64,000 nt of DNA from Dyella telluris (lineage in GTDB: Bacteria > Pseudomonadota > Gammaproteobacteria > Xanthomonadales > Rhodanobacteraceae): the NCBI RefSeq assembly GCF_014297575.1, contig NZ_CP060412.1:3472001-3536000 (forward strand). The letters are read 5' to 3'. This document shows positions 1 to 11,400 of the stretch, piece after piece. The notes under the pieces are model-generated. The model saw only the letters and a program-made list of their open reading frames with translations. It was not told where the DNA came from and made no database searches. The position numbers were made by a program, and so were the translations under genes. The stretch's first letter is position 1. The number at the start of each line of letters is the position of its first letter.

Positions 1-1
1 T

Positions 2-1930
2 TCGGATCCTGCCGTGTTCCCGCGCGAACGTGCCGCGTCGGCCAAGGCCTTTGGGCTGGCGCGCGCCCGCGCGGTGGATGGCGCGTCCGACACGCAGGGC
101 CTGGCCGTGGCCAGCTTCGGCGAAGAGGCGCGCCTGTATCTCTACGATCACGGCAGGCAGTGCAGCTGGGGTGATCTGAACGGCACGCCGGAACAGGACG
201 CGGTCGACGGTGCCGACGGCGATGACGCCGGCAAGGACACACATGCCAAGGAAGCACGCCCACCCTGCGGTAATGGGATGGCAGCGGACGACCTGAAGAA
301 GGCGATCACGCTTTACGCGGCACAGGCCGGGCATCGATCCGACAGTGCCGTGAATTCGCTGGTGGCCGTGGCCGACTTCGCCATGCGCCAGCCTCGCCTG
401 GTCGACGCACTGATCGACAGCCCCGTGCCACAGCGACTGCTGGTGGCGTATGCGCTGGCGCGCATGGGTGGCGAAGCCGAAGACACCCGTGCGAATGCAG
501 GAAAGCCCACGACCGACCCTCGCCTCGTTGCGCTGGTGCAGGGCATCGAAAAGCGCGGTCTGGAGCAGGTGGCAGGTGCGGATCGACTCGCCTCGCTGGC
601 CTATCAGGTCGGCAATTACCCGCTTGCGACGAGCCTGGTCGGGAAGTCGTCCGGGCCGCTGGCGGACTGGGTGCGCGCCAAGCTTGCACTGCAGAAGGGC
701 GACATGGCGGCTGCAGCGGCCGCCTATGCCGCCGCAGCGAAGGCCTTCCCCAAGGTGGGCGATGCACAGGCTGCCATCGAGCCTTCCAACGTCAACCTGA
801 TCACCGGTGAGCAGGGCGTGCTGGCGCTGGCGCGTGGCGAGTATGTCGAAGCCATGGGTCATCTGTACGACGCGGCGTCGTCGGTAGGTGGCGATGGCAA
901 CGTGTACGAGGACGAAGGCGATTTGGCAGGCATCGGTTACGGCAACGATGCGGCCTATGTCGCCGAGCGCGTGCTGACGGTGGACGAGCTCAAGCAGTTC
1001 GTGGACGCGCGTGCACCCGAATCGCCGGTGCCGCCCAGGGACAAGCAGGCGGACAACTATTACCGCACGCTGCTGCCCCTGGCGGACAACCTGCGCTGGC
1101 TGCTGGCACGCCGCCTGATGCGGGCGGGCCGGTACGACGAGGCCTTCGCTTATTTTCCCAAGGACGACGATCCGCGTATCCAGGTCTCCGACGACGACGG
1201 CAAGACGCAGCCCGCCAATTTGCGCAGCAAGGCACACGCGTACACCGACGCCCTGCACGACAGCCAGCATGCCTGGACGGATATCGGCAAGGCCGAAGCC
1301 CTGTACAAGGCCTCCGTGATCGCCCGCGAAGACGGCATGGAGATCCTGGGTTACGAACAGGATCCCGATTTCAACGACAACGGCGGTTCGTACCAGGGCG
1401 GCAGCGGGCAGACGGCCGAATCGCTGAAGCAGGCCTATGTCACCGATGGCGAGCGCCAGCGCCATGCCCAGAGCGTGGCAAAGCCGGATTACCGTTTCCA
1501 CTATCGCTATATCGCCGCCGATACCGCGTCGCAGGTGGCGGACCTGCTGCCGCCGCGTTCGCAGGCATTCGCTGCGGTGATATGCAAGGCCACCGGCTGG
1601 ATGATGGAGGGGCCGCCGGACTATGAGGACAACTACCAGGGGTACGGCGAGGCCAAGCCCACCGCACCGTCTGAGCGTGAGCGCCGCGTGGCGACCTACT
1701 ACCAGCGCTACGTGAAGCAGGGCCCCTACGTGGCCTGGGCGGCGGACTTTGGCCGGGGTTGCGAGGAGCCGGATTTCGACCGCGCCCGTGCCTTCAAGCG
1801 CTCCCAGCTGCTGGCCGGGCTGAAACACGGGATGCATCGCCATTGGCCGGTCGTGCTTGCCGGTGTGCTGCTGCTGGGCGGCCTGATGGTAGGGATGGTG
1901 CGGCGCCGCCGGCGTAAGAGCGTGGCCTGA
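2..1930 (+). CDS. Hypothetical protein with C-terminal membrane anchor, 5' end outside window
   Basis: I do not recognise a named family. The reading frame is open to the left edge, and the first possible start (GTG at 14) has no visible upstream context, so the protein is probably cut by the window. The visible part is about 640 residues, rich in Ala and Asp. Its middle (about residues 90-330) is Ala-rich and helical, with repeat-like stretches resembling TPR or Sel1 solenoids. Near the C-terminus there is one hydrophobic segment (HWPVVLAGVLLLGGLMVG) followed by a basic tail (RRRRRK), which suggests a cell-envelope protein with its bulk in the periplasm and a short cytoplasmic tail. It ends 55 bp before queA on the same strand. 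The coding call is secure; the function is unknown. Confidence 0.75.
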   Translation, partial: SDPAVFPRERAASAKAFGLARARAVDGASDTQGLAVASFGEEARLYLYDHGRQCSWGDLNGTPEQDAVDGADGDDAGKDTHAKEARPPCGNGMAADDLKKAITLYAAQAGHRSDSAVNSLVAVADFAMRQPRLVDALIDSPVPQRLLVAYALARMGGEAEDTRANAGKPTTDPRLVALVQGIEKRGLEQVAGADRLASLAYQVGNYPLATSLVGKSSGPLADWVRAKLALQKGDMAAAAAAYAAAAKAFPKVGDAQAAIEPSNVNLITGEQGVLALARGEYVEAMGHLYDAASSVGGDGNVYEDEGDLAGIGYGNDAAYVAERVLTVDELKQFVDARAPESPVPPRDKQADNYYRTLLPLADNLRWLLARRLMRAGRYDEAFAYFPKDDDPRIQVSDDDGKTQPANLRSKAHAYTDALHDSQHAWTDIGKAEALYKASVIAREDGMEILGYEQDPDFNDNGGSYQGGSGQTAESLKQAYVTDGERQRHAQSVAKPDYRFHYRYIAADTASQVADLLPPRSQAFAAVICKATGWMMEGPPDYEDNYQGYGEAKPTAPSERERRVATYYQRYVKQGPYVAWAADFGRGCEEPDFDRARAFKRSQLLAGLKHGMHRHWPVVLAGVLLLGGLMVGMVRRRRRKSVA

Positions 1931-1985
1931 GGGGCTGGGCGGGGTTTTGCGCGATAATGGCGCATTCGACGCACGAACCCCGCCC

Positions 1986-3014
1986 GTGAAGAAGACCGAT
2001 TTCGATTTTGACCTGCCGCCCGAGCTGATCGCCCAGATGCCCCTGGCCGAGCGCTCGGCCAGCCGCATGCTGGTGCTGGATGTGGACGCCCAGGCGCGCC
2101 AGGACCGCATGTTCCGCGACCTCCCGGCCTTCCTGCGCGAGGGCGACCTGCTGGTGTTCAACGACACCCGCGTGCTGCCGGCGCGCCTGTATGGGCGCAA
2201 GGAAACCGGCGGGCAGGTGGAGATCCTGATCGAGCGCGTCACCGGCACGCACGAAGCCACTGTGCAGCTGGGCGTGAGCAAGAAGCCCAAAGAGGGCGGG
2301 CGCATCGAGCTGGCCGATGGCAGCCATGCCGTGGTGCTGGGGCGCGACGGGCCGTTCTTCCGCCTGCGCTTCGAGTCGTCCGATCCGCTGGAGCGCCTGT
2401 TGTTGCGGCTGGGCGAAATGCCGCTGCCGCCGTATATCGAGCGCCACGCCGACGACAGCGACATGGAGCGCTACCAGACGGTGTTCGCCCGTGAGCCGGG
2501 CGCGGTCGCCGCGCCCACCGCCGGCCTGCATTTCGACGAGGCCATGCTGGCGAACCTGCGCGAGCAGGGCATCCAGTTCGGCTACGTGACCCTGCACGTG
2601 GGTGCCGGCACGTTCCAGCCCATGCGCGCGGACGACATCAAGGATCACCAGATGCACCGCGAATGGCTCAACGTGGGTGCGAGCCTGGTGGAGCAGATCC
2701 GCCGCACGCGCGCCGCGGGTGGCCGCGTCATCGCGGTGGGCACCACGGTGGTGCGCGCGCTGGAAAGCGCCGTGCGTGACGGCGAAGTGCAGCCATTTGC
2801 CGGCGAAACGCAGATCTTCATCTTCCCGGGTTACCGCTTCTCCAGCATCGATGGCCTGCTGACCAACTTCCACCTGCCGCAATCGACCTTGCTGATGCTG
2901 GTGTCGGCGCTGGCCGGGCGGGATTACATGCTGGCTTCGTACCGGCATGCGGTGGAGCAGAGGTACCGGTTCTTTTCGTATGGCGACTCGATGCTGATCC
3001 TGCCGAAGGGCTGA
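1986..3014 (+). CDS. queA: tRNA preQ1(34) S-adenosylmethionine ribosyltransferase-isomerase QueA
   Basis: QueA transfers and rearranges the ribose of SAM onto preQ1 at tRNA position 34, making epoxyqueuosine in the cytoplasm. The N-terminus VKKTDFDFDLPPELIAQMPL matches the family start (TDFxFxLPxxLIA), so I chose GTG at 1986 over the longer TTG frame from 1947. Other family blocks visible are NDTRVLPARLYG, PTAGLHFDEAML, HVGAGTFQPM, and TNFHLPQSTLLMLVSA near the C-terminus. At 342 residues the length is usual. A GATAAT hexamer at 1953-1958 could be a -10 element. The next gene is tgt, the enzyme acting earlier in the same pathway. Confidence 0.96.
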   Translation: MKKTDFDFDLPPELIAQMPLAERSASRMLVLDVDAQARQDRMFRDLPAFLREGDLLVFNDTRVLPARLYGRKETGGQVEILIERVTGTHEATVQLGVSKKPKEGGRIELADGSHAVVLGRDGPFFRLRFESSDPLERLLLRLGEMPLPPYIERHADDSDMERYQTVFAREPGAVAAPTAGLHFDEAMLANLREQGIQFGYVTLHVGAGTFQPMRADDIKDHQMHREWLNVGASLVEQIRRTRAAGGRVIAVGTTVVRALESAVRDGEVQPFAGETQIFIFPGYRFSSIDGLLTNFHLPQSTLLMLVSALAGRDYMLASYRHAVEQRYRFFSYGDSMLILPKG

Positions 3015-4319
<1,305 letters not shown>

Positions 4320-4334
4320 CGGCAGTAGCCTGTC

Positions 4335-4423
4335 GTAGCCCGGATGGAGCGCAGCGAAATCCGGGAAACGCCTTCGCGGTAACGGCCTCCCTCCCGGATT
4401 CCGCTTCGCTTCATCCGGGCTAC
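4335..4423. repeat. Inverted repeat, family 2
   Basis: Imperfectly complementary 32-base arms at 4335-4366 (starting GTAGCCCGGATG) and 4392-4423 (ending CATCCGGGCTAC) are separated by 25 bases. The same sequence recurs at 12956-13139. It lies between tgt and yajC and could act as a weak terminator hairpin, although no T-run follows. The rest of the gap up to yajC shows only a possible -10 hexamer (CATAAT, near 4552). Confidence 0.85.
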
Positions 4424-4622
4424 CGGGTCGGAGGCGCCTGAGGGAACCTTCGGCGTCGCTGGCCGGTCCAGCCCCTTGGAAACCGCCCGTCCCGCCGCCA
4501 GAACCCCTGTCGGGTGGGCCTTGCGACGCATGCAGGGCCCGGGGGCGCGTGGCATAATCCACGATCTTTTATCAGGTGTTGCCAGAAATGTCTGGCAATA
4601 CCGCTACTTGCGAGACAAGCTG

Positions 4623-4958
4623 ATGAATCTTCCGATGTCGTTCGTGATGGCCCAGGCCGCTCCCGCTGCCGGCCAGCAGGGCAATCCGCTCTTTAGCCTG
4701 GCCCTGCCGATCCTGCTGCTGGTGGTCATGTTCTTCGTCATGATCCGCCCGCAGATGAAGCGCCAGAAGGAGCACCGTGCAATGGTCTCCGCGCTGGCCA
4801 AGGGCGACGAAGTGGTCACGAATGGCGGCATTGCCGGCCGCGTGGATGAGATCGGTGAGAGCTTCATCACGGTCGAAATCGCGCCGAACGTGAAGATCAA
4901 GCTGCAGAAGGGCGCCGTGCAGCAGGTCCTGCCCAAGGGCACGCTGAAGTCGTCCTGA
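4623..4958 (+). CDS. yajC: Preprotein translocase subunit YajC
   Basis: YajC is a small single-span inner-membrane protein that associates with SecDF. The 111-residue product has one hydrophobic segment (LFSLALPILLLVVMFFVMI) followed by the family signature RPQMKRQKEH, then KGDEVVTNGGIAGRV and a C-terminal VLPKGTLKS. I chose ATG 4623. ATG 4635 (MSFVMAQAA) is also possible and resembles the E. coli start; the long upstream frame from 4476 lacks family similarity. It lies 88 bp before secD, matching the conserved queA-tgt-yajC-secD-secF order. Confidence 0.95.
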   Translation: MNLPMSFVMAQAAPAAGQQGNPLFSLALPILLLVVMFFVMIRPQMKRQKEHRAMVSALAKGDEVVTNGGIAGRVDEIGESFITVEIAPNVKIKLQKGAVQQVLPKGTLKSS

Positions 4959-5046
4959 CGACTTGCCGGGGCGGAGGGGCCCCGGTCTACCGATGCATTG
5001 CTCGCCGCGGCCTGCCTCGTGCCGCGGCTTTTGACGGATTCAAGGC

Positions 5047-6918
5047 ATGAGTGATTTTCCACGCTGGAAATATGCGCTGGTCGCCATCGTACTGGTGCTC
5101 GGCATTGTCTATGCGTTGCCCAATGTGTTCCTGCCGGTGCCTGCCGTGCAGATCACGGCCAACCGCAACGGCACGGTCGACCAGGCGCTCGAACAGAAAG
5201 TGACCGACGCGCTGAAGAAGGCGAACGTCGTCAGCACCGGGGTCGAGCTCAACAACGACCATCTGCTTGCCAGCTTTACCAACCCGGACGTGCAGAAGAG
5301 CGCCTCGGACGCCATCAAGGCGGCTCTGGGTGACGACTACACAGTGGCATTCAACCTCAAGTCCACGGTGCCGCACTGGCTGACCGCCATTGGCGCGAAG
5401 TCGATGCCGCTGGGCCTGGACCTGCAGGGTGGCGTGCACTTCCTCATGCAGGTCGATCAGGACGACGTGATCGACAAGCAGGAAACGCGCTATGCGGACG
5501 ACATCCGCAGTGCGCTGCGCGAAAAGAACATCCGTTATGACTCGGTGGTGCGCAATGGCCAGCGCGGCCAGGGCGTGTCGGTGGTGCTGAAGTCCGCCGA
5601 GGACCGCACGGCCGCCGCCAACCTCATTGCCACGGACTACCCGGACCTCACCCTGACGGACGGCGCCGCCACCGGCGACCGCTTCCCGATCATCGCGGTG
5701 GTGCGCCCGGACAAGCTGCGCGAGCTGTCGGTGAACACGATCCGCCAGAACCTTGGCACGCTGCGTAACCGCATCAACGCACTGGGCGTGTCCGAGCCGA
5801 TCATCCAGCAGCAGGGCGACAGCCGCATCGTGGTGGAGCTGGCCGGCGTGCAGGACACGGCCGAGGCCAAGAAGATCATCGGCGCCACCGCCACGCTGGA
5901 ATACCGTTCCGGTTATGGCACGCCGCAGCAGGCCATCGACGCCCAGCGCAGCGGCATCGTCCCGCCGGATGCGCGCCTGTACAAGGATCGCGACGGTCGT
6001 CCGTACCTGCTGAGCAAGAACATCATCGTCACCGGCGACCAGCTGGTGGACGCGTCGTCGTCCTTCGACCAGCAGAGCGGCAGCCCCGCGGTGTCGGTCA
6101 CGCTGAATGCAGCCGGCGCCAAGAAGATGCTGGACTTCACCACCGGCAACGTCGGCAAGCCGATGGGCGTGGTGTACGTGGAGCGCGTGGTCGACACCAA
6201 GATCGTCGATGGCAAGGAAGTGCGCACGCCCAAGATCACGGAAGAAGTGATCAACTACGCCACCATCAATGGCGTGTTCGGCAAGAACTTCCAGACCACC
6301 GGCCTGCGCAGCGCGAAGGAAGCCTCCGAGCTGGCGCTGCTGCTGAAGGGTGGTTCGCTGGCCGCGCCGGTGGACATCGTCGAAGAGCGTGTGATCGGTC
6401 CCAGCCTGGGCCAGGACAACATCCAGAAGGGCCTGCGCGCCGTGACCCTGGGTCTTGCCCTGGTGCTGCTTGCCGCTGCCTTCTACTACAAGCTCTTCGG
6501 CCTGGTGGCCGACGTGGCGCTGTTCTTCAACCTGGTGATCCTGGTGGCCGTGATGTCGGCGGTTGGCGTCACGCTGACCATGCCGGGCATCGCCGGTATC
6601 GTGCTCACGCTGGGCATGGCCATCGACGCGAACGTGCTGATCTGCGAACGCATCCGAGAAGAACTGCGTAACGGCTCGTCGCCGCACGCATCCATCCGCG
6701 CCGGTTACGACAAGGCGTGGGCCACCATTCTCGATGCCAACGTCACCCACCTGATCGCCGCGCTGGCGCTGACCACGATGGGCTCGGGCCCGATCAAGGG
6801 CTTCGGCGTCACGCTGCTCATCGGTATTCTGACCTCGATGTTCACCTCGGTCACCGTGACCCACGCGATCACCGCGCTGATCCACGGCCATCGCAAGCTC
6901 AAGACGCTGTCGGTCTGA
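5047..6918 (+). CDS. secD: Protein translocase subunit SecD
   Basis: SecD with SecF uses the proton gradient to help pull and release exported proteins at the periplasmic face of SecYEG. The N-terminus (MSDFPRWKYALVAIVLVLGIV) holds the first membrane helix. The conserved GLDLQGGVHFLMQV motif is near residue 120. The large periplasmic P1 domain occupies most of the first two thirds. The remaining helices lie between about residues 465 and 615 and include GIAGIVLTLGMAIDANVLICERIREE. At 623 residues it is close to the E. coli length. It is followed 16 bp later by secF. Confidence 0.97.
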   Translation: MSDFPRWKYALVAIVLVLGIVYALPNVFLPVPAVQITANRNGTVDQALEQKVTDALKKANVVSTGVELNNDHLLASFTNPDVQKSASDAIKAALGDDYTVAFNLKSTVPHWLTAIGAKSMPLGLDLQGGVHFLMQVDQDDVIDKQETRYADDIRSALREKNIRYDSVVRNGQRGQGVSVVLKSAEDRTAAANLIATDYPDLTLTDGAATGDRFPIIAVVRPDKLRELSVNTIRQNLGTLRNRINALGVSEPIIQQQGDSRIVVELAGVQDTAEAKKIIGATATLEYRSGYGTPQQAIDAQRSGIVPPDARLYKDRDGRPYLLSKNIIVTGDQLVDASSSFDQQSGSPAVSVTLNAAGAKKMLDFTTGNVGKPMGVVYVERVVDTKIVDGKEVRTPKITEEVINYATINGVFGKNFQTTGLRSAKEASELALLLKGGSLAAPVDIVEERVIGPSLGQDNIQKGLRAVTLGLALVLLAAAFYYKLFGLVADVALFFNLVILVAVMSAVGVTLTMPGIAGIVLTLGMAIDANVLICERIREELRNGSSPHASIRAGYDKAWATILDANVTHLIAALALTTMGSGPIKGFGVTLLIGILTSMFTSVTVTHAITALIHGHRKLKTLSV

Positions 6919-6934
6919 AGAGGCATAGAGAACA

Positions 6935-7900
6935 ATGGAAATCTTCAACCACAACGCAAACGTGAACTTCCTCGGCATGAGGAAGTTCAGCGTGGGCATC
7001 GCGATTCTGCTGATGCTTGCCTCCATCGCACTGATCGCGGTGAAGGGCCTCAACTATGGTCTGGACTTCACCGGCGGCGTGTCGCTGGTAGTGGACTACG
7101 ACCAGCCGGTGCAGGTCGGCGACGTGCGTGCCGCGCTCGAGAAGGGCGGCATGGAGCATGCCGTCGTGCAGAGCATGGGCGGCACCAAGGAAGTGTCCAT
7201 CCGCCTGCAGCCGAAGGACGACCCGCAGTCGGGCGTGTCCACCGGCGGCAAGGTTAACCTGGACAAGATCGCCGATGACGTGACCAAGACGCTGCAGGCT
7301 GCCCGCCCCGACGCCAAGCTGAAGAGCCGCGACTACGTGGGTTCGGCCGTCGGTGAGGAACTGCGCAGCGACGGTATCGTCGCGGCCATCGTGGTGGTGC
7401 TCGGCATCGGCTTGTACCTGGGCATCCGCTTCGAATGGCGTTTCGCCGTGGCGGCCATCGCCACGGAAGCCCATGACGCGCTGGTGACCGTGGGCATCTT
7501 CGCGCTGACCCAGCGTGAGTTCGACCTGACGGTGCTTGCCTCGGTGCTGGCGGTGATCGGTTACTCCATCAACGACAAGGTGGTGGTGTTCGATCGCGTG
7601 CGCGAACTGTTCCGCCTGGCCCGCAAGGCCGAGCCGGAAGAGATCCTCAACCGCTCGATCAACAACACGCTGTCGCGAACCATCATCACCGCGCTGTTCA
7701 CCGCGATCACCATGGCCGCGCTGTACTTCTTCGGTGGCCCGGTGGTGCACGGCTTCGCCATCACCATGCTGATCGGCATCCTGGTGGGTACGCTCTCCTC
7801 GATCTTCGTGGCGAGCCCGATCCTGCTGTGGCTGGGTGTGTCCAAGCAGGACCTGATGCCCAAGACCAAGGAAAACCCGGAGCTGGCACGTCGCCCGTAA
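6935..7900 (+). CDS. secF: Protein translocase subunit SecF
   Basis: SecF is the partner of SecD in the proton-driven export accessory complex. The 321-residue protein has an N-terminal helix (FSVGIAILLMLASIALIAV), the conserved YGLDFTGGVSLVV block, and a C-terminal five-helix region including VIGYSINDKVVVFDRVRE and LSRTIITALFTAITMAALYFFGGP. The start is preceded by AGAGAAC. A strong intrinsic terminator directly downstream closes the operon. Confidence 0.97.
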   Translation: MEIFNHNANVNFLGMRKFSVGIAILLMLASIALIAVKGLNYGLDFTGGVSLVVDYDQPVQVGDVRAALEKGGMEHAVVQSMGGTKEVSIRLQPKDDPQSGVSTGGKVNLDKIADDVTKTLQAARPDAKLKSRDYVGSAVGEELRSDGIVAAIVVVLGIGLYLGIRFEWRFAVAAIATEAHDALVTVGIFALTQREFDLTVLASVLAVIGYSINDKVVVFDRVRELFRLARKAEPEEILNRSINNTLSRTIITALFTAITMAALYFFGGPVVHGFAITMLIGILVGTLSSIFVASPILLWLGVSKQDLMPKTKENPELARRP

Positions 7901-7927
7901 GCGACCTGTCGCTCAGCACGAACGAAG

Positions 7928-7956
7928 AGGCCCGGATATTCCGGGCCTTTTTTTTT
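7928..7956 (+). terminator. Rho-independent terminator after secF
   Basis: A GGCCCGGA / TCCGGGCC stem with a three-base loop (TAT) is followed by a run of ten T. It lies about 30 bp after the secF stop codon. Confidence 0.93.
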
Positions 7957-8153
7957 GCCCATGCAGCGGCTCGCAGCTGCCCGTGGGGGGGCGAGGGGCC
8001 CATTGCGAGGGAAGGCCCCCGGGAGCGAACGCGCCGCTGAAGGCGCGTGTGTCAGCCCGTCAGGGGAGCTGTGCAGATACCGGGCGTCGCGGGTACGCAC
8101 CCCCGCAGCGGGTTGGTGCAGGTGGGTGTGCGATTTTGGGACGTGCCGCACAA

Positions 8154-8194
8154 ACTTGCGTCAATCTTGCGAAATCTCTACTTGCGTCGATCTT
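8154..8194 (+). repeat. Tandem direct repeat upstream of promoter
   Basis: ACTTGCGTCAATCTT at 8154-8168 recurs as ACTTGCGTCGATCTT at 8180-8194, a 14 of 15 match with a 26-base period. A related CTTGCGAAATC lies between them. The block sits 16 bases upstream of the predicted -35 element. This is the spacing expected for a regulator bound on adjacent helical turns, but no regulator is identified. Confidence 0.55.
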
Positions 8195-8209
8195 ATTTGT
8201 TAAATTGCG

Positions 8210-8239
8210 TTGACAGTTCGTAAGAATTCGCTCTATTTT
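8210..8239 (+). promoter_or_regulatory. Predicted sigma-70 promoter for Oar-like receptor
   Basis: A perfect -35 TTGACA (8210-8215) is followed after 18 bases by TATTTT (8234-8239). It would give a leader of about 200 bases before the receptor gene. Confidence 0.6.
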
Positions 8240-8447
8240 CACACTTGCTTCTCTTTCGTCAGCTTGACGACAGCCTTGGGATGGGCGGTTCGCAAGCATC
8301 AATAAGCACGTGAGAGGCGCGTTCAGCGGGACCGCAGGGGGGACCTCCGGCCCGCACCAACCACACACATGAATCACCGGCCCGCAAGGGATGGCCGGGC
8401 GGGATTTTTTTGCCCTTTTGCTGGGCTGTTCGGGGAGATCCAATCAG

Positions 8448-11400
8448 ATGAAGGCTAGTCGTTCCAATCGTCATGTCCTGTTGCGCCGCTCGTCGCTGGC
8501 GGTTGCACTCACCTTGGGCATGGCCGGCGTCGCCATGGCGCAGTCCACCACCGGTACCATCTTCGGCCAGGCCGAAGCCGGTGAAACCGTGTCCGTCACC
8601 AGCTCCACCGGCATCAGCCGTTCGGCCACGGTGGATGCTGCCGGTCGCTACCGCATCAGCAGCCTGCCGCTGGGCACCTATACCGTGGTGCTGCAGAAGG
8701 ATGGCGCCACGGTGGATTCGCGCGACAACGTCGCCATCACCGTGAACGCGGGTACCGAAGTGTCGTTCGCCGCCGCTGCCGGCGCGAAGTCGCTGGCGTC
8801 CGTCACGGTGTCGGCCAATGCGCTGCCGCCGATCGACGTGTCGTCGGTCGATTCGCGCACCGTGATCACCTCGCAGACCCTCGAGCGCCTGCCGCTGGGC
8901 CGCAGCGCCGAATCCATCGCGCTGCTGGCGCCGGGCGTGGTGCAGGGCAGTGATTACTTCTCGGGCCAGAAGGCCGGCTCGAACGTGGTGTCGTTCGGCG
9001 GCTCTTCGGTCAGCGAGAACGCGTATTACATCAACGGTTACAACACCACCGATCCGCTGAGCAACCTGGGCGGCATCGGCCTGCCGTACGGCGCCATCGA
9101 CCAGCAGGAAATCTACACCGGCGGCTACAGCGCCATGTACGGTCGTTCCGACGGCGGCGTGATCAGCCAGGTCGGCAAGCGTGGCACCAACGACTGGCAT
9201 TTCGGTGGCCAGGTGCTGTGGTCGCCCGAATTCCTTGCGGAAGACCCCAAGAACGTCATGTACCCGAACAAGGCGCTGCCGAACGGTTACGGCTACACCG
9301 ACGATACGCTGCCGGGCAAGCCGTACCGCAACCGCCAGGGCAACACGAAGTGGAACACCACCTACAGCGCGTACGTGGGCGGCCCGCTGATCAAGGACAA
9401 GCTGTTCTTCTTCATCTCCGCCGAAGCAGAGAAGCAGGAAGGCAAGACCACCTCCAGCGCCGCGGTGGGCCAGCCGAACAACACGTACTACACGTACAAC
9501 ATTCCCAAGTACTACGTGAAGCTGGACTGGAACATCAACGACAGCAACATCGTCGAGCTGACCGGCATCTCCAACAAGACGTCGTACGAAGGCACGCAGT
9601 ACACCTACGACTACGACACCGGCAAGGAAGGCGGCTTCCTGGGCTACGACACCCACACCAAGACCGGTTCGGACATCTGGGTGGGCAAGTACACCAGCTA
9701 CATCACCGATGACCTGACGTTCTCGGCCACCTACGGCCAGAACCGCGCGATCGATTACTCCGATGTGCCGGGCCTGGATCCGAACCTGGCCTACCTCACT
9801 GGCGTGACCACGCAGGATCCGGCCATCACCGGTGGCAACCCGATCCGCAACGGCAACACCATCCAGTACGTCAAGAACCCGAACGCGAAGAACAAGACGC
9901 ACGGCCTGCGCCTCGACCTCGAGTACAAGCTGGGCGATCACACGCTGGCGGCCGGCATCGACAACATGCACTTCACCGCCACCGACGAAGGCCAGCAGAC
10001 CAGCGGCCCGGGTTACTGGTGGCGCTACGGCCATGCCACCGATCCGAGCGTGGCGCTGGTGCCGGGCCTGGGCGTGGGCGCGCCGGGCGGCGACGGCTAC
10101 TACGTGCGCAAGTACATCTTCGTCACCACCACCAGCATGTCGGTGGACCAGAAGGCGCAGTACATCGAAGACCGCTGGCAGATCAACGACAAGTTCCTGC
10201 TGAACCTTGGCCTGCGTGATGACCAGTTCACCAACTACAACGCAGTGGGCCAGGCCTATGTGAAGAACAAGAACCAGTGGGCGCCGCGCGTGGGCTTCAG
10301 CTGGGACGTGTTCGGTGACTCCACCTTCAAGGTGTTCGGCAACCTGGGCCGCTACTACCTCGCGCTGCCCAACAGCGTGGCGATCCGCGGCGCATCGCCG
10401 TCGACGTACACCAACGAGTACTTCACCTATACCGGCATCGACGCGAACGGCAACCCGACCGGCCTCAACCCGATCGGTCCGGGCCCGGTGTCGTCCAACG
10501 GCGAGTATGGCGAAGCGCCCGATGCGAAGACCGTCACCGCATCCAACCTCAAGTCGCAGTATCAGGACGAAGCCATCCTCGGCTTCACCAAGATGCTGAA
10601 CCCGGAGTGGGTGTTCGGCGCGAAGGGTACGGTGCGCAAGCTGCAGTCGGCCATCGACGACGTGTGCGATATCGAGCGTCTGGTGGACAAGGCAACGGCG
10701 CAGGGCATTGATCCGGATTCGGTCAACTGGACCACCGGCTGCCTGATCTTCAACCCGGGCAAGACCAACACCTTCCTGCTTTCGAAGGTGGATGGCAGCG
10801 GCTATGACAAGGTCAGCATGTCCACCAGCGACTGGGGCTTCACCTCCGGCGCCAAGCGCAAGTACGTCGCGCTGGACCTGTTCCTGGAGCATCCGTTCGA
10901 CGGCAAGTGGCAGGGTCGCGTGGATTACACGTTCTCGCGCAGCTACGGCAACACGGAAGGCCAGGTGCTTTCCACCATCGGCCAGGACGACATCTCCAAG
11001 ACGCAGGACTGGGATGCCGCCGCGCTCATGGTCAACAGCAACGGCGAGCTGTCGAACAACCGCACGCACCAGTTGAAGGCTTACGGCAGCTACCTGATCA
11101 CCAAGGAATGGATGGTGTCCGGTGCACTGCGCGTGATGTCCGGTGCGCCGAAGGCTTGTCTGGGTTACTACGGTACCGACGAAGCCGATCCGATCAGCTA
11201 CGGCTCCGCGTATCGCTTCTGCGATGGCAAGTCGACGGCGCTGGGCAACAACGGCCACCTGCCTTGGCAGAAGATCGTGGACCTGGGCGTGACCTATCGT
11301 CCGGCCTTCGGCGACGGCAAGCTGGCGTTCAACCTGAACGTGTTCAACGTGTTCAACGAGCGCAAGCCGACCGTGCTGGATGCGACCTACGAGACGGCAC

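Larger units (their letters stand above)
7957..8447 (+). other. Long intergenic leader before the TonB-dependent receptor
   Basis: I see no convincing gene here. The first half is GC-rich with small hairpins: GGGGCC near 7995 with GGCCCC near 8014, and ACGCGCC at 8029-8035 with GGCGCGT at 8042-8048. From about 8150 the sequence becomes AT-rich and holds a direct repeat and a promoter-like pair (listed separately). Just before the gene, CCCGC (8381-8385) can pair with GCGGG (8399-8403), followed directly by seven T, a terminator-like fold inside the leader. GGGGAG at about 8433 is the ribosome-binding site. Confidence 0.6.

Noticed and set aside
8381..8411. Terminator-like fold in the Oar leader as a true gene end
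   Set aside because: Only five base pairs and no gene upstream to end; discussed as a possible attenuator instead.
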